Shown piece by piece: positions 24,600 to 38,009 of a stretch of 64,000 nucleotides of DNA. The stretch is taken from NCBI GenBank assembly GCA_022829145.1, contig CM040746.1, forward strand, positions 5,821,184-5,885,183, written 5' to 3'. This stretch comes from Albula goreensis (Eukaryota; Chordata; Actinopteri; Albuliformes; Albulidae). Within the stretch, counting starts at the first letter, position 1, and every line of letters begins with the position of its first letter. The position numbers were made by a program, and so were the translations under genes. A model generated the notes under the pieces. That model saw only the letters and a program-made list of their open reading frames with translations. It searched no databases and was not told the origin of the DNA.

Positions 24600-25940
24600 C
24601 AGACCCTGATCTGTCTCTGAACCGGTTTGTTGAGTAGTATACCCCTGTATGGAGAGTTATTTTCTCTCATTTAGGTGTATTAATGGCTGTAAGCTTCTTT
24701 GCAGTCTATTTAGGTGTAGCTGATACAGGCAACAAGGGGAATCAAAGCGATCTGTAGTTGGCCTTGGTCGCTGCTAATTCTCTGCTATTGGCTTGGTGCA
24801 TCCCAGCTTCTAGATATTTTTGCTTCCCCTTGACCAGTTTACCAGCTAACGTGAAAAGCCAGCTTCCTGGCACACCTCCCGGACTTCATCAGCAGTGTTT
24901 TGTGGTTGTGAACACCTTTCAGGCGACACACATACACACAGGATATCTGTGGATCCAGACCATACATGGCAGTGATTGAAATCATGATAAAAATCATTGC
25001 TGTAGGAGTCATCCATATGATATGTATTGCTATCATTGTGATGTAGACATGTCCACATTTGGATTGTATTAATTCCTGTATCATTCCTGGGTGAGATGGA
25101 CCTCAACAGTACAATAAAACCTGGAGACACTTTCTCTGCTGCCACAGTTGAGCCATTCACACATCAAAAGAATGCAATGGAAACTGGTTTCTTAAAATAA
25201 GGTTTTTTAATATTACTTATTATCATAAAGATATATTTACACACTTTACAGAAATAGAAAATAAAAACACAAAGCTACGCATGAAAGGAAAAAAAATAAG
25301 TACTCCAAGAGCTAAAGCTTTTATAAATTAGAAACCAAAAGTTCAATTATGTACACTGTATTTCAACCATTTCAGATACACTTGTTTTACTTATTCATTC
25401 ATTTATTTATTTTTGCCCAGTTCAACATCGAAACAGAGAGACAGAGGCTATACGTTTGGCATGGTAAGCTACACGAGCATACACCTTCAACAGGAGAAAT
25501 GAGAGTAATACTACAGACATGTTCAGGGTATTTTACCTGTAACAGAGCAATACTAAACCACTGGGCAGGTTGGCAGAGGGAGTCCAGAGGGCCCTTTATG
25601 TTGTGCTGTGTACAGGTTGCAGGTGTGAGATGAACCGGCCTTGGAGCTTGAGTACAGAGAAGGACAGGGGTCTGTTCTGGAGTCGAGTCTCATTTGAAGC
25701 TCCAACGTATAATGACAGATAATTCTCAGTCTTATTGCCGCTCCTCTGGGAGATGAAATCTAGTTATCCTTTTTGAGATTTCTTGGCCAGCGGATTTGTG
25801 TGGATTAGTGGGATTATATTTCAGCTTCTTGATCCGGGTGACCTGATAAAGCACTCACACATGCCTGACCGACTGGGGGTCAGGAGGGCGTCAGTGGAGA
25901 CGCACAGATCCAATACACTGCGTTACAGCCTACTATATTT
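24600..25940. other. Non-coding stretch, nothing firm
   Basis: AT-rich sequence with (ATTT)n-like runs near 25390-25410. No exon or element was recognised. Confidence 0.5.
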
Positions 25941-25946
25941 TCTTAG

Positions 25947-26230
25947 TTAAAGGCCTACTCGACTCATCTTCCTGTTTTTCAGCAATATATCACATCCTGT
26001 AGTTTGACAACGGTGCTGCACAATGATCTACAAAAAGTCTGGAAATTAAAAGTATTTTGCCAGTTAAGGTCAATTTTCTCACTCCCTCCCAAAATGATTT
26101 TCCATGTGATGTGTGTCAGTCTTGCATGTATTACACATAAGATGTTGCTGTCCATTTCATAACGTTACTGAGCAACTGAGGGGGTTACTAGTTCCATGGA
26201 TTCCTATATCTCTGGTGAGTGTTTATGGCT
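25947..26230 (+). repeat. TTTAAAGGCC-family repeat, left-part copy
   Basis: Begins TTAAAGGCCTACTCGACTCA and shares TTTTTCAGCAATATATCACA and CCTGTAGTTTGA with the copy at 35.98 kb, and TTACTGAGCAACTGAGG plus AGTTCCATG with the copy at 42.05 kb. The right terminus could not be identified. Confidence 0.65.
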
Positions 26231-26239
26231 GGAGCATGG

Positions 26240-29200
26240 CATTAGTGTTGCTTATGCACAGAAACCAGCAGGGGAACAAACTGCAGGTGGGTCCACCTGA
26301 GAAAAAGAGCAGGAACTGTTTTCATTGGCTCTCAGGGGTGATGTCATGTACAGCTGTTGCAGTGAGGGAACACTACAGCTAAAATTGCTGTCACATCTGT
26401 GGCTGTGGCTTTCTTTCCCTCTCCTGTATTATATAATTATACTCAGAGTATAATTTTTCTATTTTTTCTCTCATTCCTACCTATTGTGTGCCCAGCCAGA
26501 TGCACACACTGCTAAACGTTAAAACAAAAGATAAAGACAGAAATCATCAGCTGTCCAAAATAAACACTCGGATGCTAGTGCATAGGAAAATTATTCTGGC
26601 TCTGTGACTAATTGAAGACAAGAGAAAAAAGAAGAATCAAAAGAAAAAAAAGAGACTTGAATTCTCTGGTGTAAGTTTTCCTGGAAAAGAACATGAAGAA
26701 AAAAGTGGCTCGGCTTTTCGGGTATAATGTATTGGTTTACCGTCTTGGGTTTGAGTCTTTTTTTTTGCCACAATACCCATTAACCTGAAGGGTCACTGCG
26801 GGATGTAGTGTGCAGGAGAGACAGGCTGGAGACATTATGGTGCAGACTGCTTCACATAGCTTTGCTACCACAAAAAAAAAAAAAATACAGCAGTCCACTC
26901 TGTTTTAGAGTGGCTTAGAACAACCAGCTAAACACATTTCAGACGAAAATTGTCACCATGCAGTGGAAACTCATTTTATCCCAAGAGACTTCAGGTTTTG
27001 ATGATTTATTTTCTCAGTAGTGATAGTGGAATTGCAAAGTGCAGCCTTCCAGAGCCGCACAGGCATCACAGCAGAGCTGGATGGATTGTTTTCAGGGGGT
27101 GGGGGAGGAGGAGGGGGTGGTCATTCTACAGGAAGTGCAGACACTCATTAGGTAGTGTCACTCCAGTGACACTGAGTCAAGGAGGCTGTGGAGTTTTGCG
27201 ATATTTGACAGTGTTTTTGGTTTTGGTGAATGTAACCATTAGCGGGGTTCTGGTAACACCGAATAGTGGGTTTTTGGGAGGACAGGACAGCATTTTTGTT
27301 TTGGCATTGGTTGGCTTCAGCATTCTGGATGGGTAGGTACATTCATGAAGTGCAGAGCGCATACAGACATCTCCTGACACCTGGCTTGCTTTCAAGAAGG
27401 CGAACGTTAGCGAACACATGTTCATTTATATTAGCGACTTCCTCAGTGAAATCGCTCTGCTTCTCCATCTTGTGTTCATCTGAAACAGTCTGCCCTGAAC
27501 GTTAGCCCTCTTGAACACACATCTAAACAGTCACTTCCCAGAAACTTCATTCAGAGACCAAACCCCCTACCCCAAACCTGTCATCCTGGGTGAAGGAACA
27601 TCTGGATAATATTACCCAAGATTCCCCTATCAAACAGAACAGGTGTCCACCCAATAAACCTTTCACATGTTAGAAAAATAGAAATGAAAACTCCATACCT
27701 CTCTGCAGGTTACATAGTGTTAGAGAGGCTGAATTGATCAGTATTCTGTGTGCCCTAAGGTTTAACACATTTTTTCTTTGCCAGGCTGAACTGAACTGTG
27801 TCACATGTTTTATATTAGGAGCCATTTATGCTGGTGGGCAGTTGGGCTGGAGAAGACACAGTTTTTCAATAAAATTTCAGAAATGAAAACAAAATACCAG
27901 AGGAAACTGATAGAAATGGGAAAGGTCTGCCAGTGTAGTCAGCTTCACCTAAGCCTAGAGCTTTCAAGTGATCCATTAGGGCAGGAGCTGGGGCGAATAT
28001 CACCATTTAAGAGTATAGTACAGTTTTATGAAACCAAATGATGAAAGCAAGAAACAGAAGTAACCTACACATACATAACAAAATCCAGAACACTGAATGT
28101 GCAGTATTTTTCTCTGTTCTACAGGGTGCAGTTTTTTATTAATTTTTTTTTTTTCATGCCAGCATTCATGTAAAACCAGCAGGAGACGGTGGGCATGACT
28201 CTTTTTTTGAAAGCCAGTTTTTTGCAGTGAGTCAGCTCAGAACACGGTGCCTCTAGGCGTGTTCTGGGAGGCCCCCGAATCAGAGAGATCAAGTTGTGGA
28301 ATTTAATGACTACAATGATCAAAGCCGTGACCACCTGCACTATGGAAGCTGAGGCTAAAAGTAAACCATTCCTGACAGAGGCATTTAACAATGGATTAGA
28401 AAGGACTGTATCTGGGCACAAAGCTAGTGATGCATAACATAGGCAGGGAGATATACAGTATTGGTATATATTTGTATATATATATGTACAGGTAAATATT
28501 TTTGTGTTGCTTAAATAAATGCACAGAGTACACTTTGCTCTGGTATAGGCTTCTATCACAGCACCCTGAGGAAAAAAAATTATAACTCAACAAAATAGTA
28601 ACATATTCCAGTATAATGTAAAGGCATAGCTTCCACCAATGAAAGGTCTCGGTCCATTCTACTGTGGGTTGAATCCAGCCTCACGCCAGCTTTTCAGAGT
28701 ACAGTGCATTATGGGAAGGCTGGACATGGTGGCTTATGTATCGAGCTGTCTCAAGTGACTGCTTCAAATGTGTTTTTTTGGTCTAATTCAGAACTGTCCT
28801 GTGTATGTCTGTGAGTTTGTGAATGTGTTTTTGTGTTTTTGTAGATTGCTACTACTGCCTTTTGAGGAGATACATAACTTGCATCTTAATGCATTACATG
28901 TCAGTGTTTTGAGACTTTTAAAATAAGAGGTAAGCAGTCTTTCCTGGCAGCTTGGTGGCGTTGATTTGTTTATTTGGCACTTCATTAAAAGGAGAGGAGG
29001 TCTGCCCTCAGGACAGACCACCCCAGCCAGTTAACAGTCGCGTATAGCAGCTGCTCTGGGCTGCAGTGTGGTGAAGAGGCCAGGGCGGAGTTTTTGGGAA
29101 ACATGATTCCCAGGCTCTGGTCCTAGGTGGGGAAACTGTTGCCTTACCCATCAGTAAGATACAGGTATGTAAAGCTCACACTTAAAAATGGGTTCTGTAA

Positions 29201-32200
29201 TTTTTAAATCACTTTGGATCAAAGCATCTTCCGAGCTAATGAAAAATGACAGTGCTCGAAGCAGAAATTTTGCACTCCACCGTATGGAACATGCACCGTT
29301 TTACACAGTGCATTGGAACTGATGAAGAATATCAACTTGCAATTACCTGACATCCGACTATAGTTCTAAATACAGAGCGGTGCTTCAAAAGAGATAAGTA
29401 ACTCTAAACAATAAAGTTTCAGATTGACTTTCTGAAGGTCAAATAGCCGTATTCCATCAAAGCTGTTGATCTGGCTTGAAATGGTATGAGATCTTTCAGA
29501 CATATCAAGAATTGTTGGATGAGCTCAGTTACCTCTAAGAGACTGGCTCCAAATCTACCCTAGCCCCCCAATCTACCACCTCTTCGTATTCCTTGAGCCC
29601 AAAATAGCCTAACGGTGATAAGTGAATGGCTGTGACCATTTTTTTTTCGATTGGGAAAGAACGGGAATACCACACCTTAGAAAACTGCCTGGCGTTTTAA
29701 GACTAAGACTGTTGGGACCATATAACCCCAGCAGCCAGACGTCACTGAGAGCGTGTGACGAAGGAGGCTGGGGACGAAGCGGCTTTAAGGAGGCAAGACA
29801 GGAGAACGCAGAGAGGAGGAGGGAGGGAGGGGGAGGGGGAGATGAAGTGATGGAGAGAAAGGCAGATAGAGAAGGAGAGAGAGAGAGAAGAGAATGAGAG
29901 CAAGAGAAGGATCTGTCAACTGAGGCTCAAAATGAACCCCTCCCCGTCCCCCATATCCTTATGCTGAGCTGAGGGTGAGTGGCTTGTCTTGTTTCCTGGA
30001 CAGACAGAGAGTTGCTAGAAGAACCAGGAGGAGCTGTGGATGTCCCACCTCGGGCTTGGGTAGCTTAAATACGGCCCCCACCGCAAGGCCACTGCTGCAA
30101 GCCCCCCCCATCGACAAAGGAAGAGCACAGAAAATCAACACCTGGGGGAGGGCGGCCAAAGCAATGCCTAGGAGAGAAGAGAAGGAGAAAGGGAAATGGT
30201 TACAGTCAGACTGTCGTTGTCCGTTCAGTGCTGTGACTAAAATGCAGTTTTTATGATCAGATTGTGCTCCACTGACCACAACACCATTTCCACAGCAATT
30301 TGTCTTCCATTTCAGAGCACAAATCATTCTGTAACCGACACATACCAAATGCACACAAACATGAAATTGCCTTCTTTTGTAACTGACAAAAGATTTTTTC
30401 TATCCTTAGCGTGACACATTCCTGGTCTGGAAAGCAGGAATCTGTTTTTCTTTGTCAAAATTTTTTTGAGTGTCATATCATGGAAAACATTGTCGATCGT
30501 CTCTCCGGGTAAGATAGATGCATGTCCCTGTATCATTTTGTGATGAGCTCCCTTTTGTGCTTTCGCCTACGTGGAGATGTGTCTATGGTTGTGTATTTTT
30601 TCAGAACTTGATGTATATCTGCATGACATCTCGATTGTATGTCAAATACTGCAGCAATGCACTGTACGCTGAACTGCAAACACAGTCTCATGATGCAGTG
30701 CCTCCTGGGTAAGGGTTTGTGTGTGCAGACAGTGGAACGTCCCACTTTGTGGGTGCTGGATAGGACACGCAAAGAAGAGGCAGTCTGCTCTATGCATTGA
30801 TGGCCTCTCTTGTCACACCTGGCCCAAACCTCCTCTCACACCTGAAGCAAACATCCCCACAACCACACCCATGATTCTGTTTAATATACAAAGGAGTCAT
30901 ATGCAATTTTTAAAAATTGTTTTGTCCTTAATCCTCATTGTAGTGCAAATGCAACTTTACATAGACTTTTGGTATATATACACGAAAAAATTCAAGCCAA
31001 AAAATAAAACTATTATTTTTCTTTTACTCGTATTTTTCTTTGCAAATTCCCACTCCGTAACATTCTGGGTGGCTAAGGACAATTTAAAAAAAATAAACAT
31101 CAAATATGATTCTATGATTGTGTTTTCTGTAGTAACATGGTGGTCAATGAAAATTGTCACAGAGAACTGATAAGTGTTCTCAGATTTCACCAAATAATTT
31201 TTTAATAAGTATTTGGCTAAGGGTCTGATATCCATGTGGTTGGAGGTGATAGCCCACTCACATACATGCCATCTGTCCCTGTGTGGGGGTTAGGGGTTAC
31301 TGTCTACTGGAAGAAATTGATGGGTCTCCTCCTAGTTCCGTAGGTTTGTTCCCATTCATACTGGTTTTTAGAGGGAATGAATATATTTAAAATAGTCATA
31401 CATCTGAGATCATCTTTTTGTCTCTGTTTAGGCTGGACTTGGGTGCTGGAAGCTCAGTTACTGTGTTGTTTATGAACGTGCTTTTGGTAGTGTTAGGGGA
31501 TCATTGTGGGGTCAAAGGTTACACAGATCCTCCCCATACAGGTCTTCATGGGTGTTTGTGCCACATTCCTAAAGATGAATACATTTTTTATAAATAATAC
31601 TATGATACTCCCGAATGAACTTTGATCATCCTCCCCTATTTGGGTGGAATAACCTTAGCTCTGGTTGTTCCTCAGGTTGAAAGGGAGACGATAGAGATAA
31701 ATGTTGACAGAGAGAGAGTGCCTTTTTAGTTGAAATGCTTTGTAAAGGAAAAAAAAAACGGGCTTCAGAATTGTGAGCTGGATCCAGCCCGTTTTCCAGC
31801 CCTTGTGAAGAGTTAATTCCACCAGACAGCAGCTTCACTCCCCAGCAGCAGGGACGATGAGATGCAGGGCAAAAGTTCTCACGTGATGGTAATTATTCTT
31901 GGGTCGTTCCCTACACAGTCCTGGCACACAGCCTCACCGTCTGGTCAGTGTGTGGAAAAGGAAAGTTTAATTTAAAGCTGTGTGAAGTTGTTCCCTGGCA
32001 CTGGAGGCAGCGGAAATGGCACCACAGGGAGAATGCCTGATGAAAACTCCACACCTGTGTAGCGCTTCAAAGCATCACTAATTTTCCTTTTAGTTAACCA
32101 GTTAGATCAAGAATTCGAAGTACAGACATTGGCTGTATAAGAAGACGATATGAATTCAAATAAAATAAATAAAATCCTAGAAGAACTGCCCTGGGACTAA

Positions 32201-35200
32201 AGGACTAATTTGGTTTGTTGTCTCCTGTAAATCTGACTGGAATGACGGGCTCCCTTTGAGCCTCATTGTGAAACAGTATCCACCCATTTCTGATTTGCAA
32301 GTTGGGCCTGTTAAAGTAAATTGGCCCTCATTTCTGTGTGATTTGGTGAAACATAAAAACCGAATGTGGTAAACTAAAAAGGAGTTAGACACAAGAGCTG
32401 TTGTAGAGGCGCATCGCAGTGAAAAAACCCATGGTCTTGTAGCTGAAGTGGCGTTTGTGGAGCCTGTATTGTGAGTCACTGAGGCGTTCCTCTTTATAGA
32501 GCTACGCAGCTATCTGAGGCCCCCCTCTTTGTGAAGTGAACATTCCTGCCCTGAAAAACGCCATTGACCACTTGACTCCCACAGAATACGCCTGCGTTTT
32601 ATTGGCTAAGCGATGCATCAGACTGGGGTAGCCCCCGCACTATTTTGGTAATACAGAAAGGCCCTGCGCTGGCCTCACAAGCATCCATTTGTTGCTGGTT
32701 CACTTGATTGAGAGGATTGACATCACATAAAGTTGTAACACATGAAAAAACATACAATTTCTTTTTGTAATAGAATTGCTGTTCTTTGCAAACTAGAGTT
32801 ATGTTTGTTATATCCAGTAACGTTTTTAATCTGTCAACAACTGTAAAACATAAATTAGCCTGCAATGATATGTAGGTATAACAAATACTGCACGTGTTTG
32901 TAAATTAAAATATTAGGTTACTATTACAAAATTAAGCTAGAAACCTTTTATATCATAAACTGTAAACTATTTATATCAATTGGTGTAGATTACTCTGTGA
33001 ATTAATTGTTTAATTGTTAATCAAGGAGGATAAATGGGAACAGGTTGAACATAATGATGGTTAAAGGTAAAATTTGTTCCTCCCCTGTTTTGAGTTCACC
33101 AGCCATCACTGACTAGAACCAATGGCAGCCACTTAGACTTTAAGGGCATATGCTATTCAATAAAAATGGACTTTAGTCAGAATCAAAGCAAAAAATCAGG
33201 TTGTAATTTAAAATTTGTTTTTATTGAATTCCCTTGGCTCTTAAAAGTCATTTTTTGGAATCTGGCCCATACAGTAAAGAAAGAGTAATGGTGCCTCTAT
33301 GGAATACTACTGTTGTCCACATGGCTGCTGCTTCTCGGTGTGTGGGTAATTCATGGTGGGCTCTGCGGTCTGGCACTGAATGCTCTGAAGCTCCTAGCTC
33401 TGTGCTGTGCCCCACTCACAGAGATGGGTGCTATTTCAGGTATACCTTTGTACCAACTGCAAAACAACCTTCATTTAATTGGGAATTAAATACAAGTTTC
33501 TTTTTCTTTCTAACAGTTGTGAATAAAATGATAATGGCGGAGGCAAAGGTCACATGGGAAGGAGTGTTTAAACCACACAAATAAGAGAACCCCATATCAC
33601 ATACAAAATACTTCCATAAAAAATACTCATTTCTAAAAACATGTACTGCCCACCTCTTCGCTCAGAGCTGTCTTCATTTGCATTGTTTTAAGAAATACAT
33701 TTGAATGCATTCTTGTATAGGGCTGTATAGAAGACTGAGATAATATGTAGATTGTATTATCATGTAAGTCTTTCCTGTTTATGGACAAAGTTCCATATAG
33801 CAGTACTGGGACTAATCCAGATGGCTATCAAGATCTTTTCCATTTTTGGTTTGTTTTTTTAACTAATCTGGATGGTTATGGAGATTTTTTCAGGAGTTTG
33901 ATTCTGTTCCTACTGCTTCTTACAGTGAAGAGTTTAATTAAATGACACAGTGACTGTTATTGTACAGCTTTGGGAATTTCACAGACTCTGCCAATGTGGT
34001 GTATGAAGTAAATATTTTCTTTGCTTTGAGAATAAAAGATGCAGTGGACAAAAACCATTTTATGTGAACCAAAATGTCAGATATTTTTCCATTAAATAAA
34101 AAGAACTCTAGCTCACAGCTGTACAGGAATCAAAACCCTTCCTGAAGAAAATGTTGCCTTTGTAAATAGTTTTTAACGGACTATCAAAATTAAGAAAAAC
34201 ATTTATCCCCACAAGGTCTATGCAGACTGGTAGTGTTTCTTCAGTCATGTAGTGCCTGCCACCAAGAGCAACATATCGAGTTTCCCCCTCTGTAAATACA
34301 TCTGTAAGTCGATGGGGAAATTACAACGGGTGGGCAAAAGCCCAATAATTCAATAAAGACTTGGGTTTGTCTGCGCCAACAATAATCTGTCTGTGTTGTG
34401 GGAGAGAGGTGCTGAAAGGGGAGTGGAGGCCATTGAGAGATTTGCCTCCTCTTGTATTTACCATGTGGTCACATCTTTCAGTGCCTATAAGATCGTGCCA
34501 GGAGAACTGCTAGATTGTCAAACTCAGCATGGCCCCTCTGCCTGTCCTTCTCGCACGGAGATCCCACAGATGAACGTGGACGCACAGTACCCACTCTGCC
34601 TTAAGCTACATTTGACTGTGCGATCCAGAGGAGTGTATGGACCGCATAGCGTCCCTTCGGCTGACAGGTGACAAAGACCTGAATGACGAAGCCCCATTTG
34701 TGGCTAAGGGGCTGTCCTCGACTGCACCTGTTCTGTGTGGGTACTGTTTGTCCTTATTGTTTGATTTGTCGTTATTGTGCACCTGTAATTATGTTGGGTA
34801 AGCATGCAATTTACTTTTTCTAGGCTTCTGCTTTTGCAAACAGAGATTCTGTGCAGTAGCTACATTGAGGAGAATGCTGATTCTTATTCAGGTGTATGTT
34901 GTATCCTTTAAACATCTGCAAATACCTTACATCTCATTACTGACCTCAAGGATGTGGAATAATACTGTCTCACTGGCAAAAAATATTCAGTGAATTCATA
35001 TGTTTGTGCTGTCCATTAATTAATTTTAAATCCCATTGTGCCCACACATTCTGCTGGTGAATTAATCAGAGCTATTGTAATTGTACGATGTGATGACGTG
35101 TATGATGTCCGAGGCAGACACACAATCATGGATCATAAGGAGGAGAATATAGCCAGATGGATGGAGTGGAGATGAACCAATAAAAAAAATGGCAGTTACA

Positions 35201-35735
35201 TTTGCCCTGGGTAGCTTTTCAAAGAGAGGTGCTGCTACACTCAAAAGTGTAGAGTTCATAAGTCTAAAGATATATGAAAAAAGAAGACTTGGCAATCTTA
35301 ATCATGCAAGAAACTGGTGTAGTGATTTTTTTTTTGCAGTGTATGCTAAAAACCTATAACATCAATGTCATTCTCTTGATTGTCTTATTGTCTTCAGTCC
35401 CTTCAGTCTCTGAACTGACTGATGAGGTGTGGGCTCTGCCTCTATGATCCACACATTAGGGGAGGGCAGGAGAAGTAGCCAGTGGACAAGATTCAACTAG
35501 CGCTTAGTCTCTTTAAATATACGTTCAATTCCTGTCAAAAATGACTTGTCAAACAAAAAAACTTTAACATTACTGTTTGAACACATATGCTATTTTATTT
35601 TGGAGTGAAAAGAATTTTACAGCATCCATGGAAATGGTGATGTACTATAATATGCCCTCAAAAGTAGCTTCTGGTTAAATCTAGCTTGGCATCTCGGCTC
35701 ATGCCTATTTGCATGTCAGTGTGATGAGACAGACT
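26240..35735. other. Non-coding; probably includes apln intron 2 and 3' UTR exon
   Basis: apln continues on the minus strand below 35739, so its non-coding last exon should lie here. Minus-strand AATAAA signals exist (for example near 33227-33222), but none can be tied to an acceptor, and I do not place the exon. The GA-rich block at 29810-29910 and poly-A/T runs are the only clear simple repeats. A plus-strand segment ending GAGG|GTGAGT near 29970 resembles a donor but has no supported exon. Confidence 0.4.
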
Positions 35736-35738
35736 CAC

Positions 35739-35904
35739 CTTCTCTAGAACGGCATTGGCCCCTTGTGAGAGAGGCGGGGTCGGGGGCGTCTCCTTTTCCA
35801 GCCCGCTGGTCTGTGGCTCTGGCCCCGGGCGGGGTTCTGGACTGGTCTCCGTGGGGTGCCCCCCTCCTCCACATCCCGGCCCTGCTCCCTGCTGGCCATG
35901 GGTC
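35739..35904 (-). CDS. apln: Apelin preproprotein, exon 2 (mature peptide and stop)
   Basis: The acceptor is CTATCTCCCCTCAG|GACCC (exon starts at 35904), in phase 1 with exon 1. The coding part is 35744-35904, ending in TAG at 35746-35744; the donor AG|GTGAGT follows just downstream (exon end 35739). This matches the mammalian layout, where the last exon is only 3' UTR. The combined precursor is 75 residues, the usual apelin length. Residues 24-58 are a polar propeptide. A basic run (KRRR at about 59-62) leads into PRPRLSHKGPMPF (63-75), which is apelin-13. The RPRLS receptor-binding core and the C-terminal Phe are intact. A Pro replaces the mammalian Gln at the start of apelin-13, so pyroglutamate cannot form there. 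Apelin-17 would be residues 59-75. Nothing suggests a pseudogene. The 3' UTR exon was not located. Confidence 0.97.
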
Positions 35905-35977
35905 CTGAGGGGAGATAGGCAGGCCTTATGAATTCATGGGGCTTTGCCCTGCTATTTTGTCAAGTCCTTTAGTCCTG

Positions 35978-36497
35978 GTTAAAATGTAAAAGTCCACTGG
36001 ACTAAAAGCTGATGTTTTTCAGCTTTTATATCACATCCTGTAGTTTGAAAATTGTGTTACACAATGATCCAAGTCCAAAAATTGACATGTCAGTTAAACT
36101 GTAACTAAGTCACCTTTCTGACTTGGTCCTAAGATGACTTCCTGCATGTAGTTACTAAGGACGGGGTCATTTAGATCTTATTAATATTGATACCTTATGG
36201 ATACTACTGAGCGCTCCAAGACTTTATTGGTACTGTTGTCAGTGGTACATCGCTCTGCTGATGGCTGAGCGATGTGAAGCAGAGAATAAATTGGCGCGTC
36301 TCCATTTGGAATAGACCAGTTCTGCAGTTGGGTTATGTCCCCATCCCCAGTGGTTACATGGTTTCTTGCACATATTGTTTCAGCTCTCCTACTCATAATG
36401 TGGGGGTGTTTCCAGCTAGTTCTCTGCTTCAGTTTTATAAGTATTTCTGTGTGTAAAATTGGGAAGTAAGTTTGGCTGGAGAGGGCCTTTAAACACC
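35978..36497 (+). repeat. TTTAAAGGCC-family repeat, near-complete copy beside apln exon 2
   Basis: The left part has TAAAAGTCCACTGGACT and TATCACATCCTGTAGTTTGA. The right end has CTTCAGTTTTATAAGTATTT and TTTGGCTGGAGAGGGCCTTT AAA. The ends are imperfect inverted repeats of TTTAAAGGCC. About 520 bp. It lies in apln intron 1, roughly 75-85 bp upstream (in gene direction) of the exon 2 acceptor. Confidence 0.65.
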
Positions 36498-36973
36498 ATG
36501 AAGGGTGGACAGCAGTGTTGTATAAGTGGAAACATCGCTGCAAAAAAAGTTCAATTGGGGGAAAAACCTGTTAAAAGTTAAGTATGATGAGCATCACCAT
36601 CATCACCGCCATACCGGCAAGAATACCAAATCCTCACTACATATCTGGGAAAGAAAATGGCTGCAACTCTAGCGTTATGTCATTTGTACGATTTTTGTTG
36701 ATGTGTCTTTATAAAACAATATGGATGAAAATAACTGCCCAGTTAGATGTAACTGTGTGTGGGCCCCTCTGACAGCGGCCACCCAGATTCAAGCTTCCTG
36801 GTTCATCACTCAGTACCCAGGAACTGAAGGAAAGCAGATGGGAGGTTTGGGTTTTTCATTTTAGTTTCAGAAACTCAAGCCCAAGTGTCTCACGTCTTCT
36901 GTCACCCTACCCAAGAGTACAGATGTCTGATATAACCAACGCTGGCTCTCCGGCTCCCCAGAACCTCTCAGCT

Positions 36974-37032
36974 GTGTGTGTATGTGTGTGTATGTGTCTG
37001 TGTGTGTGCATGTGTGTGCGTATGTGTGTGTG
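36974..37032. repeat. (GT)n-rich microsatellite
   Basis: GTGTGTGTATGTGTGTGTAT and similar runs in apln intron 1, interrupted by TATG, CTG and CATG. Confidence 0.9.
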
Positions 37033-38009
37033 AATACATGGGGGTTCTGCTTGTCTCTTGTGTTTGTTATGCATGTTGAGTGTGGCCAGATGTTTCCAGT
37101 CATCACTCAGTAAGTGTGGCCAGATTCTTGGAGCTCCCCTTGTACAAACTGCTTGATCTGAATTTCACAGCCTGGTGACCTCTACAACAGTGTGAAGAGG
37201 TCCACATGGTAGAACAGACTTTTGCCTTTGTCTGGATCGGTCACATGTGTTTTACAAGGCAAAGCGGTCTTTTGATGCCCTAGATTTAACTTTGGACTTA
37301 GTTGTGGAATATTTTTGTACCTGCATATCACAGAGTTGACATGCAGTGCATTGGGAATTCATGCTCAAGCTTGAAAATACAGTAAGGTAATTACTGGGGC
37401 AAGGGCACTGCTATTATTTTAGCATTCTTTTTCAGTGTATTGGACAGAGGAAAGAGGTTGCAAAAGACCATCCTAGTATGAATTCTAATAGTTAATTCCA
37501 GCCATATCTTTTTTCGGTGACAAGTAATGTTGTGTGTGAACAAATATACAGCTGTTATATTTTCATTTTCTGATCTTATGCCATATTTATACATATTTTT
37601 AAATTTTAAATGTACTGCAGCATGAATATGAGTTTCCACAAAAAGATGGTGCTCTTTGCCACTTATTCGCTCATTTGCCAATCTTAAGTGTTCACTTTGC
37701 TGCTTTCTGAGAATTACTCATTTGATTCAATGTGTGGTGATTCACTACAACAGGGGATCTCAGACTCCTGGTCCTGGAGAGCCGCAGGATGTGCTGGGTG
37801 CTGGCTTTCATAGTTACTAAGCGTATAATAGGACAATTAAAGCACTTCGTATTGCAGTTATTATACCTTGCCAGATGTTTTAAGTCACATTCTGAAATTT
37901 AAGTGGAAGAAAAACCCTGAGAAGACCCAGCAGCTCTCCATAATAGAACCATATCAAAACAATGAAGAGAACAGTCTACTCAGCGAAAATAGGCTCATAT
38001 TTTACCCAC

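Noticed and set aside
29620-29975. Possible 5' non-coding exon ending GAGG|GTGAGT
   Set aside because: Only a donor-like sequence follows a GA-rich block. The short ATG frame inside stops at once and no promoter is evident.
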